Below are positions 48,366 to 56,927 of a stretch of DNA of 64,000 nt, piece by piece. The DNA lies in the NCBI RefSeq assembly GCF_007992495.1, contig NZ_BKAJ01000012.1, positions 47,714 through 111,713 of the forward strand. The letters run 5' to 3'. A program made the translations under genes and the position numbers. This DNA comes from Reyranella soli. GTDB lineage: Bacteria; Pseudomonadota; Alphaproteobacteria; Reyranellales; Reyranellaceae. A model generated the notes under the pieces. It was given only the letters and a program-made list of their open reading frames with translations, did not search any database and was not told the origin of the DNA. The number at the start of each line of letters is the position of its first letter. Within the stretch, counting starts at the first letter, position 1.

Positions 48366-49061
48366 ATGCATGCCAAGGACGTCATGACTGCAAGTATCGT
48401 CTGCATCAACGTCGGGGATTCGATCTTCGATGCCGCCGAGCTGCTGTTGGGCGCGCGCGTCAGCGCCGTCCCGGTCGTCGACGACAAGAAAGCCGTTGTC
48501 GGCATCGTGAGCGAAGCCGATCTCGTCCGGCGCGCCGAGATCGGAACGGCGGCCAGGAAGAACTGGCTGGCGCGCCTGCTGGACAGCGACGTCTCGGCTG
48601 CCAACGATTTCGTCGCCACCCATACGCGGCGGGTGGCCGACGTCATGACCAAGGAGGTGGTGACGGCGGGCCCGGATGCCACGCTGCGCGAGCTGGTCGA
48701 GCTGATGGAACGGCACGGCGTCAAGCGCATCCCGATCGTTCGCGACGGCGGGCTGGTGGGAATCGTGAGCCGCGCCGACCTGCTGTGCGCGCTGCTGTCG
48801 CGTGAGCCCGACCGGCCGCTGCCGCAGCCAAGCGACACGGCCTTGCGACAGGCCGTCGTCGAAACACTCGAGAAGCGTCCCTGGACCTCGCGATGGCCGA
48901 CCCATGTCTTCGTCAGCGGAGGTATCGTCGATCTCTGGGGCTTCGTCGACGATGCGCAGGGGCGCAAGGCTTACGGCATCGCGGCCGAGAACGTGCCGGG
49001 CGTCCGTGGCGTGAACAACCATCTGCGGCAGATGCCGGCGTCGACCAAAATGGGGCTGTGA
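48366..49061 (+). CDS. CBS-domain pair with BON domain
   Basis: A 231-residue cytoplasmic-looking protein. The start is the ATG at 48366, with AAAGGAGG upstream. Two CBS motifs are present (residues 1-60, AKDVMTASIVCINVGDS; and about 88-145, VADVMTKEVVTAGPDATLRE), the usual adenosine-nucleotide sensor. A BON-type domain (about 155-225, ALRQAVVETLEKRPW ... VSGGIVDLWGFVDD) follows. Such proteins often appear with stress genes. No transport or enzyme domain is attached. Confidence 0.88.
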   Translation: MHAKDVMTASIVCINVGDSIFDAAELLLGARVSAVPVVDDKKAVVGIVSEADLVRRAEIGTAARKNWLARLLDSDVSAANDFVATHTRRVADVMTKEVVTAGPDATLRELVELMERHGVKRIPIVRDGGLVGIVSRADLLCALLSREPDRPLPQPSDTALRQAVVETLEKRPWTSRWPTHVFVSGGIVDLWGFVDDAQGRKAYGIAAENVPGVRGVNNHLRQMPASTKMGL

Positions 49062-49096
49062 CGAGCAAGTTATCCCGGCTGTCATTGATTCGGTCA

Positions 49097-49131
49097 CATT
49101 GCTGAAACGCAACGGCAAAAGTTGCGCAATG
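49097..49131. promoter_or_regulatory. nested inverted repeat upstream of the ABC importer
   Basis: CATTGC (49097-49102) pairs with GCAATG (49126-49131) and GCAAC (49109-49113) pairs with GTTGC (49121-49125), a two-part hairpin with a 6-nt bulge. It lies between the CBS gene stop and the GTG of the ATP-binding subunit, so it could be an operator for the importer or a terminator of the CBS operon. Confidence 0.4.
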
Positions 49132-49152
49132 GGTGAACGTTAACGACCGGGC

Positions 49153-50295
49153 GTGACCTCGTCCGCCAATGCCTTTCAATCCGGTGTCTCCGTCCGTAGC
49201 GTCAGCAAGTCGTTCGGACAGACAAGGGTGCTGAGCGATATCTCGCTGGAGATCGGGCCGCGCGAGTTCCTGACTCTGCTCGGCCCATCAGGCTGTGGAA
49301 AATCCACGCTGTTGCGCATTATCGCCGGCCTCGACCACGCCGACGAAGGCTCGATCGCGCTAGGCAACCAGACGGTCGATGGCCTGCTGCCGCGCGAGCG
49401 CGATGTGGCCATGGTCTTCCAGTCCTACGCCCTCTATCCCTACATGACGGTGGCCGAGAATATCGGCCTCCCGCTGCTGATGCGCCGCACGCGGTCGTGG
49501 CAGCGCCTGCCGCTGATCCGGCGCCTGCATCCGGTTGCCCGCGCCGCCACCGGCACGATCGCTCGCGATGTGCGCAGGGCGGCCGAGGCCTTGCAGATCG
49601 AGACGTTTCTCGATCGCAAGCCCGGCCAGCTTTCCGGCGGCCAGCGCCAGCGCGTGGCGTTGGCCCGCGCCATGGTGCGCAACCCGCGCGTCTTCCTGAT
49701 GGACGAGCCGCTCAGCAACCTCGACGCCAAGCTGCGAGTGGCCGCACGCGCCGAGATCGCCGAGCTGCACCGCCGCTCGGGCGTCGCCTGTATCTACGTC
49801 ACGCATGATCAGGTCGAGGCGATGACCATGTCCGACCGCGTCGCCGTGATGATGGGCGGCGAGGTCCTGCAGGTCGCGCCGCCGGCCGAGATCTACGACC
49901 GCCCCGCCGAGCTGCGCGTCGCGGAGTTCGTCGGCAGCCCGAAGATCAATATCCTGCCCGGAACAGTTCGCAGCGACGGCGGCATTGATGTTCCCGGCGG
50001 TGCGCTCGCCATCCAGAGTCGGCTCCCCGCCGGCACCGCCGTTTCTGTTGGCATGCGTCCCGAGCATTGTGACGTTGCGCCTGGCCTGGGGGCTGGCGGA
50101 ATCCACGGCAGGGTCCGCCATCGCGAGAATCTCGGGTCCGACCTCTTTGTCCATGTCGAGACGGCAGGTGAGCATCGCATCGTCGCCAGAAGCGTGCCGG
50201 AGATCGCCGCTGCCGTGCCGCCCGACGCCACGGTGACCCTGCGGCCGCGGCCGGACCGCGCCCTGCTGTTCGATCGCGCGGGCCGACGCCTATGA
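49153..50295 (+). CDS. ABC transporter ATP-binding protein, UgpC/MalK type
   Basis: The product is 380 residues with a GTG start. Walker A LLGPSGCGKST, Q-loop VFQSYALYP, signature LSGGQRQRVALARAM, Walker B VFLMDEPLSNLD and switch His in VTHDQ are all intact. The C-terminal MalK-type TOBE domain is present. Between Q-loop and signature there is an insertion of about 20 residues (RSWQRLPLIRRLHPVARAAT). It energises import with the two permeases that follow (4-nt overlap). Confidence 0.95.
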   Translation: MTSSANAFQSGVSVRSVSKSFGQTRVLSDISLEIGPREFLTLLGPSGCGKSTLLRIIAGLDHADEGSIALGNQTVDGLLPRERDVAMVFQSYALYPYMTVAENIGLPLLMRRTRSWQRLPLIRRLHPVARAATGTIARDVRRAAEALQIETFLDRKPGQLSGGQRQRVALARAMVRNPRVFLMDEPLSNLDAKLRVAARAEIAELHRRSGVACIYVTHDQVEAMTMSDRVAVMMGGEVLQVAPPAEIYDRPAELRVAEFVGSPKINILPGTVRSDGGIDVPGGALAIQSRLPAGTAVSVGMRPEHCDVAPGLGAGGIHGRVRHRENLGSDLFVHVETAGEHRIVARSVPEIAAAVPPDATVTLRPRPDRALLFDRAGRRL

Positions 50296-51221
50296 CCACA
50301 ACGGCACTGCCCCTGGCCACCGAGCGCACGACGCACCGGTCGGGCCAGGCGCGCGCCGAGGCGATCGTTGCCTATGTGCTGAGCGCACCGGCCATGGTCT
50401 GCCTGCTGGGCATCCTGATCCTGCCCACCCTCGCCACCGTCGTGCTGTCCTTCACCGACTGGCAGTTCGGCGCGCCGACGCTGCGCTGGATCGGCCTCGA
50501 CAACTACACCCATCTGGCGGCTGACCGCGTGTTCTGGAAGTCGCTCGGCAACACCGTGCTCTATGTCGCCGCGGTCGTGCCGCTGTCGGTCGGTCTCGGC
50601 CTCGGCGTGGCGCTGCTGATCGAGGCCGGCACCTCGGGTCGCGCCTTCTATCGCGCGGCCTACTTCCTGCCCGTCACGGCGACCCTGATCGCCATGGCGA
50701 CGGTGTGGGAGATCATGCTCCATCCCAGCATCGGCCTGATCAACGTCACCATCGATGCCTTGGGCTTTCCCAAGCAGAACTGGCTGAAAAATCCCGACTG
50801 GGCTCTGTTCTCGCTGGCGTGCATCGGCATCTGGCAGGCGCTCGGCCTCAACATGGTGCTGCTGCTGGCCGGCCTGAAGTCGATCCCGCGCGATCTCTAT
50901 GAGGCCGCCGCCGTCGATGGAGCCGACGGTCCATGGACGCGCTTCGTCACCGTGACCTTGCCGATGCTGGGGCCGGCGCTGTCGTTCGTCCTGATCATCA
51001 GCGCCATCCGCAGCTTCCAGGTCTTCGACACCGTCGCGGTGCTGACCGAGGGCGGCCCAAACAAGGCGACCGAGGTCCTGCTCTACACGATGTATCAGGA
51101 AGGCTTTAGCTTCTTCCGCGCGGGCTATGCCGCCGCCATCACCGTGGTGTTCCTGGCCTTCGTCCTGCTGCTGACGCTGGTGAAGGCGCGTATCGCCGAG
51201 AAGCGGGTGCACTACTCGTGA
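50292..51221 (+). CDS. sugar ABC transporter permease (UgpA/MalF type)
   Basis: A 309-residue inner-membrane permease with six predicted spans (first: PAMVCLLGILILPTLATVVL). The EAA loop is YEAAAVDGADGPWTRFVTVTLP. It is the middle gene of an ATPase-permease-permease-binding-protein set. The starts of both permeases overlap the preceding stops by four bases. Confidence 0.93.
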   Translation: MTTTALPLATERTTHRSGQARAEAIVAYVLSAPAMVCLLGILILPTLATVVLSFTDWQFGAPTLRWIGLDNYTHLAADRVFWKSLGNTVLYVAAVVPLSVGLGLGVALLIEAGTSGRAFYRAAYFLPVTATLIAMATVWEIMLHPSIGLINVTIDALGFPKQNWLKNPDWALFSLACIGIWQALGLNMVLLLAGLKSIPRDLYEAAAVDGADGPWTRFVTVTLPMLGPALSFVLIISAIRSFQVFDTVAVLTEGGPNKATEVLLYTMYQEGFSFFRAGYAAAITVVFLAFVLLLTLVKARIAEKRVHYS

Positions 51222-52054
51222 TCGCCCGCCGCCACCTGCCCTTCGCCGTGTTCCGCCACGTCGTGCTGGCCGTCGGTGCTGTGATCATGTTGGCGCCGTT
51301 CATCTGGCTGCTGTCGCTCGCGGTAAAGCCGGCCGACGAGATCTTCACCACCGACATCCGGCTGCTACCGTTGAAATGGGATGCCGCGCGCAATTTCACC
51401 GAAGCATTCAACAAGGTGCCGTTGCACCGTTACCTGCTGAACGGCGTCGTAGTGACGGCCGCGATCTTCACCCTGCAGGTGCTGGTCGCCCTGCCCGCCG
51501 CCTATGCGCTGGCCAAGCTGCGCTTCGGCCTTGCCAAGCCGCTCTTCGCCCTGGTGCTGCTGGGACTGCTGATCCCGGGCCATGTGCCGGCGATCCCGCA
51601 CTACATCATGCTGTCGCACGCGGGTCTCCTGAACACTTATCCGGCGCTAGTGTTCCCCTCGATCATCTCGGTGTTCGGCATCTTCTGGATCCGCCAGTTC
51701 TTCCGCACGGTGCCAGACGATCTCATCCATGCCGCGCGGCTGGACGGCCTTTCCGAGTTCTCGATCGTCTGGCGCATCATGCTGCCCGCGGCGATGCCGG
51801 CGCTGGTCGCCTTCGGCATCCTCTCCGTGGTCTTTCACTGGAACGACTATTTCTGGCCGCTGCTGGTCGTCACGTCGCCCGACATGGCGATGCCGGCGCT
51901 GGGCACTGTCTACCTGCGCAATACCGAAGCCGGCACCGACTACGGCCCGCTGATGGCCGGGACCGCGATCATCACGGCGCCGCTGGTGATCGCCTTTCTG
52001 TTCGCGCAGCGGCGCTTCATCGAGGGCATGACCCTCACCGGCCTGAAAGGCTGA
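51218..52054 (+). CDS. sugar ABC transporter permease (UgpE/MalG type)
   Basis: A 278-residue permease with six predicted spans (VVLAVGAVIMLAPFIWLLSL first). The EAA loop is IHAARLDGLSEFSIVWRIMLP. It pairs with the permease upstream to form the channel. The GTG start at 51218 overlaps the previous stop. Confidence 0.93.
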   Translation: MIARRHLPFAVFRHVVLAVGAVIMLAPFIWLLSLAVKPADEIFTTDIRLLPLKWDAARNFTEAFNKVPLHRYLLNGVVVTAAIFTLQVLVALPAAYALAKLRFGLAKPLFALVLLGLLIPGHVPAIPHYIMLSHAGLLNTYPALVFPSIISVFGIFWIRQFFRTVPDDLIHAARLDGLSEFSIVWRIMLPAAMPALVAFGILSVVFHWNDYFWPLLVVTSPDMAMPALGTVYLRNTEAGTDYGPLMAGTAIITAPLVIAFLFAQRRFIEGMTLTGLKG

Positions 52055-52070
52055 CGACAGGAGGACTTCC

Positions 52071-53342
52071 ATGAAGAGACGCACACTGCTCGCCGGCGGC
52101 GTCGCCGCGGCAACCCTGGCGGCGCCAGCCTTGCGCGCCCAGTCGCAGACCGAGATCAAGGTGCTCTACTCGACCCCAGACCTGTTCAAGGTCCTGCACG
52201 AACAGATCGCGGCCGAGTTCATGAAGGCCAACCCGCAATACAAGGTCACTTTCCTGGCGCCGCTGCCGGCCTACGAGGAAGCCGCGCAAGCCACTCTGCG
52301 CGCGGCTGTCACCAACACGCTGCCTGACGTCGCCTACCAGGGTCTCAACCGGCAGCGGGTCTTCTTCGATCGTGGACTGGCTCAGCCGCTCGATGCGTTG
52401 ATCGCCGCCGACCCCGACTTCAAGAACTACGGCCATTCGCCCGGCCTGCTCGACGTCGGCCGCTTCGGCGGCAAGCAGCTCGGCATCGGCTTCTCGGTAT
52501 CGACGCCGATCATCTATTACAATGCCGATCTCGTGACCAAGGCCGGCGGCGATACAGCCGCACTGCCCGCGGACTGGGACGGCATCTTCGCGCTGGCGCG
52601 CAAGGTCAAGGCGCTGGGCGGCCCGGTCCAGGGCTTCCATTTCGACTGGGACATCACCGGCAACTGGATGTGGCAGGCGCTGGTCTTCTCCAACGGTGGC
52701 ACCATGCTGACCGCCGACGAGAAGAAGGTCGCGTTCGACGGACCGGCCGGCAAGAGCGCCATCGACGCGCTGAATCGCATGGTGACCGAAGGCACCATGC
52801 GCGACGTGGCGCAGAGCGTGTCGCTGCAGGACTTCACCTCGGGCACCATGGGCATCTGGGGCCATTCGACCTCGCGGCTGGGCGGCGTCACCAAGCAGGT
52901 CGGCGACAAGTTCAAGCTGATCACCGGCCCCTTCCCGACCCAGCCCGACGGCCGCCTGCCGCTGGGCGGAAACGTCGCCATGCTGTTCGCCAAGGATCCC
53001 GCCAAGCAGAAGGCCGCGTGGGAGTACATCAAGTTCGCCACCGGCCCGATCGGCGCCACCATGATGGTGCAGGCGACCGGCTACTTCCCCTCGGCGCTGG
53101 CGGCCGCTGACGATCCCAAGCTCCTGAAGCCGTACTACGAGAAGAACCCCAACCACATGGTCGCCATCAGGCAGCTGCCCAAGTCGACCGGCTGGTACGC
53201 CTTCCCGGGCGACAACGGCATCAAGATCACCGATGTGATCAAGGATCACCTGCAGTCGGTGGTGGCCCAGAAGGCCAAGCCCGACGCCGTGCTGCCGCAG
53301 ATGACCAAGGACGTGCAGGCGTTGTTGCCGAGCCAGTCCTAG
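52071..53342 (+). CDS. ABC transporter extracellular solute-binding protein, family 1 (UgpB-like)
   Basis: The 423-residue product has a start [21 protein letters not shown], a Tat-like RRTLL signal. It has a periplasmic binding-protein fold. The motif region [12 protein letters not shown] and the central [13 protein letters not shown] with [10 protein letters not shown] are typical of family 1 carbohydrate or glycerol-phosphate receptors. The ligand cannot be read from sequence, and no metabolic gene for a specific sugar or glycerophosphodiester lies in the set. The crotonase gene starts 49 nt downstream. Confidence 0.93.
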   Translation: MKRRTLLAGGVAAATLAAPALRAQSQTEIKVLYSTPDLFKVLHEQIAAEFMKANPQYKVTFLAPLPAYEEAAQATLRAAVTNTLPDVAYQGLNRQRVFFDRGLAQPLDALIAADPDFKNYGHSPGLLDVGRFGGKQLGIGFSVSTPIIYYNADLVTKAGGDTAALPADWDGIFALARKVKALGGPVQGFHFDWDITGNWMWQALVFSNGGTMLTADEKKVAFDGPAGKSAIDALNRMVTEGTMRDVAQSVSLQDFTSGTMGIWGHSTSRLGGVTKQVGDKFKLITGPFPTQPDGRLPLGGNVAMLFAKDPAKQKAAWEYIKFATGPIGATMMVQATGYFPSALAAADDPKLLKPYYEKNPNHMVAIRQLPKSTGWYAFPGDNGIKITDVIKDHLQSVVAQKAKPDAVLPQMTKDVQALLPSQS

Positions 53343-53391
53343 GCACGGCGGTCTTCGAACGCTAGGTTCCTCCGGAAACGGAGGAACTTCG

Positions 53392-54204
53392 ATGTCCGAC
53401 TGGCAAAAACGCTACCAGCGCCTGCTGTTCGATCGCCCGCATCCCAAGGTGCTGCGGGTGACCATGAACCGGCCCGACAAGTACAATGCGACCGACGCGA
53501 TCATGCATACCGAGCTGGTCAATGTCTGGCGCGACATCGACGGCGACGACACGGTCAACTGCGTGATCATCCAGGGCGCCGGCGGCAAGGTGTTCTCGGC
53601 CGGCGGCGACTTCGATCTCATCGAAAACAACATGAAGGACTACAACGCGCTGCTGCGGACCTGGAAGGAGGCGCGCGACATCGTCTACAACGTCATCAAC
53701 TGTTCCAAGCCGATCGTCAGCACCATGCGTGGTCCGGCCGTCGGCGCGGGTCTGGTCGCCGGCATCCTGGCCGACGTCTCGATCGCCTCCAAGAAGGCCA
53801 AGATCATCGACGGCCACACACGGCTCGGCGTCGCCGCCGGCGATCACGCCGTGATCGTGTGGCCGCTGCTCTGCGGCATGGCCAAGGCCAAGTACTACCT
53901 GCTGCTTTGCGAGGCGGTCGACGGAGAGGAGGCCGAACGCATCGGGCTGGTCTCGTTGTGCGTCGAGGACGACCAGCTCGAGGCCAAGGGCCTGGAGGTC
54001 GCCACCAAGCTCGCCGAGGGAGCACAGACCTCGATCCGCTTCACCAAGTACGCCCTGAACAACTGGCTGCGCATGATGGGCCCCTCGTTCGACGCCTCGA
54101 CGGCGCTCGAGATGCTGGGCTTCATGGGGCCGGAGGTGAAGGAAGGCCTCGCCTCCCACCTCGAGAAGCGCAAGCCCAAGTTCGATCCCTACTCGCCCCT
54201 CTGA
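53392..54204 (+). CDS. crotonase-family protein lacking both canonical Glu
   Basis: A 270-residue enoyl-CoA hydratase/isomerase-fold protein. [10 protein letters not shown] and SAGGDFDL (oxyanion-hole side) and [20 protein letters not shown] are recognisable. The two positions that hold the catalytic Glu in enoyl-CoA hydratase read Val122 (GAGLVAG) and His142 (IDGHTRLG). A subgroup with DxH in place of the second Glu exists. Hydratase activity is therefore doubtful; hydrolase, isomerase or decarboxylase activity remains possible. The next gene is a BadH-like dehydrogenase. Confidence 0.9.
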   Translation: MSDWQKRYQRLLFDRPHPKVLRVTMNRPDKYNATDAIMHTELVNVWRDIDGDDTVNCVIIQGAGGKVFSAGGDFDLIENNMKDYNALLRTWKEARDIVYNVINCSKPIVSTMRGPAVGAGLVAGILADVSIASKKAKIIDGHTRLGVAAGDHAVIVWPLLCGMAKAKYYLLLCEAVDGEEAERIGLVSLCVEDDQLEAKGLEVATKLAEGAQTSIRFTKYALNNWLRMMGPSFDASTALEMLGFMGPEVKEGLASHLEKRKPKFDPYSPL

Positions 54205-54214
54205 GGAACCCGTC

Positions 54215-54982
54215 ATGCGCGGACTTTCAGGCAAGAACGTCATCGTCACCGGCGGCGGCGGTGCGATCGGCGGCGCCATCTGCCGTCGTTTCGCCGAATA
54301 TGGCTGCAAGGTCGGCGTGTTCGACAAGAACCGCGACGGCGCCAACAGGGTCGCCGGCGAGATCACCGACACCGGCGGCAAGGCGTTCGTCTCGAGCGTC
54401 GACATCGCCGACTACGCGGCGGTCGGCAAGGCCATCGGCCAGTTCGAGAACGAGATGGGGCCGACCGACGTGCTGGTGAACAACGCCGGCTGGGATCGCT
54501 TCATCAACTTCGTCGACACCACGCCCGAGCTGTGGGACCAGCTCATCGCCATCAACCTGCGCGGGCCACTGAACATGAGCCATTTCGTGCTGAAGGGCAT
54601 GGTGGCGCGCGGCCATGGGCGTATCGTCAACATCGCTTCCGATGCCGGCCGCGTCGGCTCCTCGCAGGAGGCGGTCTACTCGGCGTGCAAGGGCGGCATC
54701 ATCGCTTTCACCAAGACCGTGGCGCGCGAGGTGGCGCGCAAGGGCATCACCCTCAACGCCGTCTGTCCCGGGCCCACGGATACTCCCCTGCTGGCCGCTG
54801 CTGCCGGCGAGGGCGAGCGCGCGGAGCGGATGCGCGCGGCGCTGGTCAACGCCATCCCGATGAAGCGCGTCGGCCAGCCCGAGGACATCCCGGGCGCCGT
54901 CTGCTTCCTGGCCAGCGACGACGCCGCCTTCATCACCGGGCAGACGCTCAGCGTGTCGGGTGGCTTGACCATGCACGGCTGA
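54215..54982 (+). CDS. SDR oxidoreductase, BadH-like
   Basis: A 255-residue classical short-chain dehydrogenase. The NAD motif is VTGGGGAIGGAICRRF, NNAGWD is typical, and the active site is Ser in SSQEAVY with YSACKGG (Tyr-Lys). The end SVSGGLTMHG closely resembles 2-hydroxycyclohexanecarboxyl-CoA dehydrogenase (BadH) of Rhodopseudomonas as I remember it. The crotonase before it and this enzyme could act in sequence on a CoA ester. The substrate is not proven. Confidence 0.92.
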   Translation: MRGLSGKNVIVTGGGGAIGGAICRRFAEYGCKVGVFDKNRDGANRVAGEITDTGGKAFVSSVDIADYAAVGKAIGQFENEMGPTDVLVNNAGWDRFINFVDTTPELWDQLIAINLRGPLNMSHFVLKGMVARGHGRIVNIASDAGRVGSSQEAVYSACKGGIIAFTKTVAREVARKGITLNAVCPGPTDTPLLAAAAGEGERAERMRAALVNAIPMKRVGQPEDIPGAVCFLASDDAAFITGQTLSVSGGLTMHG

Positions 54983-55000
54983 CCGGCAGAAAGTCTCGCC

Positions 55001-55411
55001 ATGCCCGAGTTGCAATGGCTGGTAGAGGCCTTCCCCAATTTCGTGCGCTACGTGGTCGTGGGCTTCGCCCTCGCCGGGCTGTTCCTGCTGATCTACGTCA
55101 TGATCACGCCGTGGCGCGAGTTTCGCCTGATCCGCGCCGGCAATACCTCGGCGGCGATCGCCCTGATCGGCGCCCTGCTGGGCTTCTGCCTGCCGCTCGC
55201 CAACACCATCGCCCATTCGGTCAGCCTGGTCGACGTCGTGCTGTGGTCGCTGGTGGCCCTGGTCGTGCAGGTCATCGTTCATGTCGTGATGCGCCTGATG
55301 CTGCCGGACCTGCGCGGCGCCATCGAAGCCGACCAGATGTCGGCCGGCGTCACGGCCGGCGGATTCGCCGCCTGCTTCGGCTTGATAAGCGCCGCCTGTC
55401 TCACGACCTGA
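55001..55411 (+). CDS. DUF350 membrane protein (YjfL-like)
   Basis: A 136-residue protein with four transmembrane helices (YVVVGFALAGLFLLIYVMI first, then ALIGALLGFCLPLANTIAHS, VLWSLVALVVQVIVHVVM and a last Ala/Gly-rich helix). NTSAAIALIGALLGF and MSAGVTAGGFA are typical of DUF350. It is followed by a small anchored protein and a glutathionylspermidine-synthase-like gene, an order that resembles yjfL-yjfM-yjfC in E. coli. Confidence 0.88.
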   Translation: MPELQWLVEAFPNFVRYVVVGFALAGLFLLIYVMITPWREFRLIRAGNTSAAIALIGALLGFCLPLANTIAHSVSLVDVVLWSLVALVVQVIVHVVMRLMLPDLRGAIEADQMSAGVTAGGFAACFGLISAACLTT

Positions 55412-55412
55412 C

Positions 55413-55724
55413 ATGTCGATGCCCTCGCCCAATTCCCCCGGCGGTCCGCGCATGTCGCGCGGCATCAAGCTCGTCCTGATGGGCGTGGCGGGAGCGGCGC
55501 TGCTCTATTCCTGCGCGCCGGCGATCGGAGGCGGTAGCGGCTTCTTTTGGCTCCTGCCCTGGTTGTTCCGCGGCGGCCCGTCGGTCTCCGCCCCGGCGAC
55601 GCCGGGCCAGTCGGCGACGACGACCAAGCAAAGCCCCTCCCAGGCCACACCTGCGCCGACGCAGAGCCAGCGCGGCGGCTTCGGCTCGACGGGCAGCTCA
55701 GGCGGCTCGTCCGGGTCGAGCTGA
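55413..55724 (+). CDS. small anchored protein of unknown function
   Basis: A 103-residue protein. A short basic start (MSRGIK) is followed by a hydrophobic helix LVLMGVAGAALLYSC and a low-complexity Ser/Thr/Pro/Gly tail. The Cys after LLYS could be a lipoprotein Cys, although Tyr at -2 is atypical. In E. coli yjfM (DUF1190) occupies this position between DUF350 and YjfC, but the sequences cannot be equated by eye. It begins 1 nt after the DUF350 stop. An ATG at 55422 is an alternative start. Confidence 0.65.
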   Translation: MSMPSPNSPGGPRMSRGIKLVLMGVAGAALLYSCAPAIGGGSGFFWLLPWLFRGGPSVSAPATPGQSATTTKQSPSQATPAPTQSQRGGFGSTGSSGGSSGSS

Positions 55725-55726
55725 CG

Positions 55727-56857
55727 ATGCGTCGCGAGGCGGTGGCGCCGCGCCCGGGCTGGCAGAACAAGCTCGAGCAGCTCGGCTTCGACTATTACGT
55801 CATGGACGGCAAGCCGTACTGGACCGAGCAGGCCTGCTACGCCTTCTCGTCCGACGAGATCGACCAGCTCGAGGCCGCGACCGAGGAGCTGCACGGAATG
55901 TGCCTCAAGGCGGTCGAGCACGTCGTCGCGAGCAAGCTCTGGGAGCGCATGCGCATCCCGCCGGCCTGGGGCGAATATATCGAACGCGTGTGGCGGCGAT
56001 CCGATCCGACGATCTGCGGCCGCTTCGATCTCGCCTACGACGGCAATGGCCCGCCCAAGCTCCTGGAATACAACGCCGACACGCCGACAGCGCTTTACGA
56101 AGCCGCCGTCATCCAGTGGTACTGGCTGAAGGACGTGAAGCCCGAGGCCGACCAGTTCAACTCGATCCACGAGAAGCTGATCGAAGCCTGGCGCGGCGTG
56201 CTGCGCCGCCTGCCGCCCGAGGGCCTGGTCCATTTCGCGCGCTTCGAGGACCAGCCCGAGGACCTCGCGACCTCGGAGTATCTGCGTGACACGGCCCTGC
56301 AGGCCGGGCTCGCCGGCAAGCCGCTCACCGTCGCGCAGATCGGCTGGAACGGCCGGCGCTTCACGGATTTCGACGAGATGCCGATCCAGGTGCTGAGCAA
56401 GCTCTATCCCTGGGAATGGATGGCACGCGAGGCGTTCGGCGCGCATGTGCTGACCGACACCACGGCCTTCCTCGAGCCGGCGTGGAAGATGATCCTCAGC
56501 AACAAGATGCTGCTGCCGCTGCTGTGGGAAGGCTTTCCGGGCCATGCCAACCTGCTGCCCGCCTTCGACAGCGAGCATCCCGACCTCGGCGGAACCTTCG
56601 TGAAGAAGCCGATCTTCGGCCGCGAGGGCCACAACGTCACCGTCGTCGGACCAGGCGTGTTCGACACCGCGGGCGGCGACTACGGCAGCGAAGGCTTCGT
56701 CTGGCAGGCCTACCAGCCGCTGCCGGTGTTCGCCGGCAACCACGCGCTGGTCGGCTCGTGGGTGATCGAAGGCAAGCCCGCCGGCATCGGCATGCGCGAG
56801 GACGAACGCCGCATCACCCACAACAACAGCCGGTTCGTGCCGCATTATTTTGTCTGA
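55727..56857 (+). CDS. glutathionylspermidine synthase-like ATP-grasp protein (YjfC-like)
   Basis: A 376-residue protein starting at ATG 55727, 2 nt after the previous stop. It matches the synthase half of glutathionylspermidine synthetase: CGRFDLAYDGNGPPKLLEYN with D-T-P (metal and substrate ligands), FVKKPIFGREGHNVTVV (ATP-grasp loop), and GSWVIEGKPAGIGMREDE. The amidase half is missing. Members of this group are of unknown substrate. They may ligate a peptide or polyamine. The end is followed by a TCATGATCATGA-type repeat. Confidence 0.9.
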   Translation: MRREAVAPRPGWQNKLEQLGFDYYVMDGKPYWTEQACYAFSSDEIDQLEAATEELHGMCLKAVEHVVASKLWERMRIPPAWGEYIERVWRRSDPTICGRFDLAYDGNGPPKLLEYNADTPTALYEAAVIQWYWLKDVKPEADQFNSIHEKLIEAWRGVLRRLPPEGLVHFARFEDQPEDLATSEYLRDTALQAGLAGKPLTVAQIGWNGRRFTDFDEMPIQVLSKLYPWEWMAREAFGAHVLTDTTAFLEPAWKMILSNKMLLPLLWEGFPGHANLLPAFDSEHPDLGGTFVKKPIFGREGHNVTVVGPGVFDTAGGDYGSEGFVWQAYQPLPVFAGNHALVGSWVIEGKPAGIGMREDERRITHNNSRFVPHYFV

Positions 56858-56862
56858 ATCTT

Positions 56863-56924
56863 GCCGGACCGCGGGCCTCCAGGCCCGCTCATGATCATGA
56901 TGCGGGCCAGAGGCCCGCGCTCCC
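56863..56924. repeat. palindromic repeat with TCATGATCATGA core
   Basis: GCGGGCCTCCAGGCCCGC is followed by TCATGATCATGA (56889-56900), then GCGGGCCAGAGGCCCGC and GCTCCC. It is the second full copy of the element at 39044-39102. It lies between convergent genes (YjfC-like and tamB) and can terminate both. Confidence 0.8.
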
Positions 56925-56927
56925 AGC

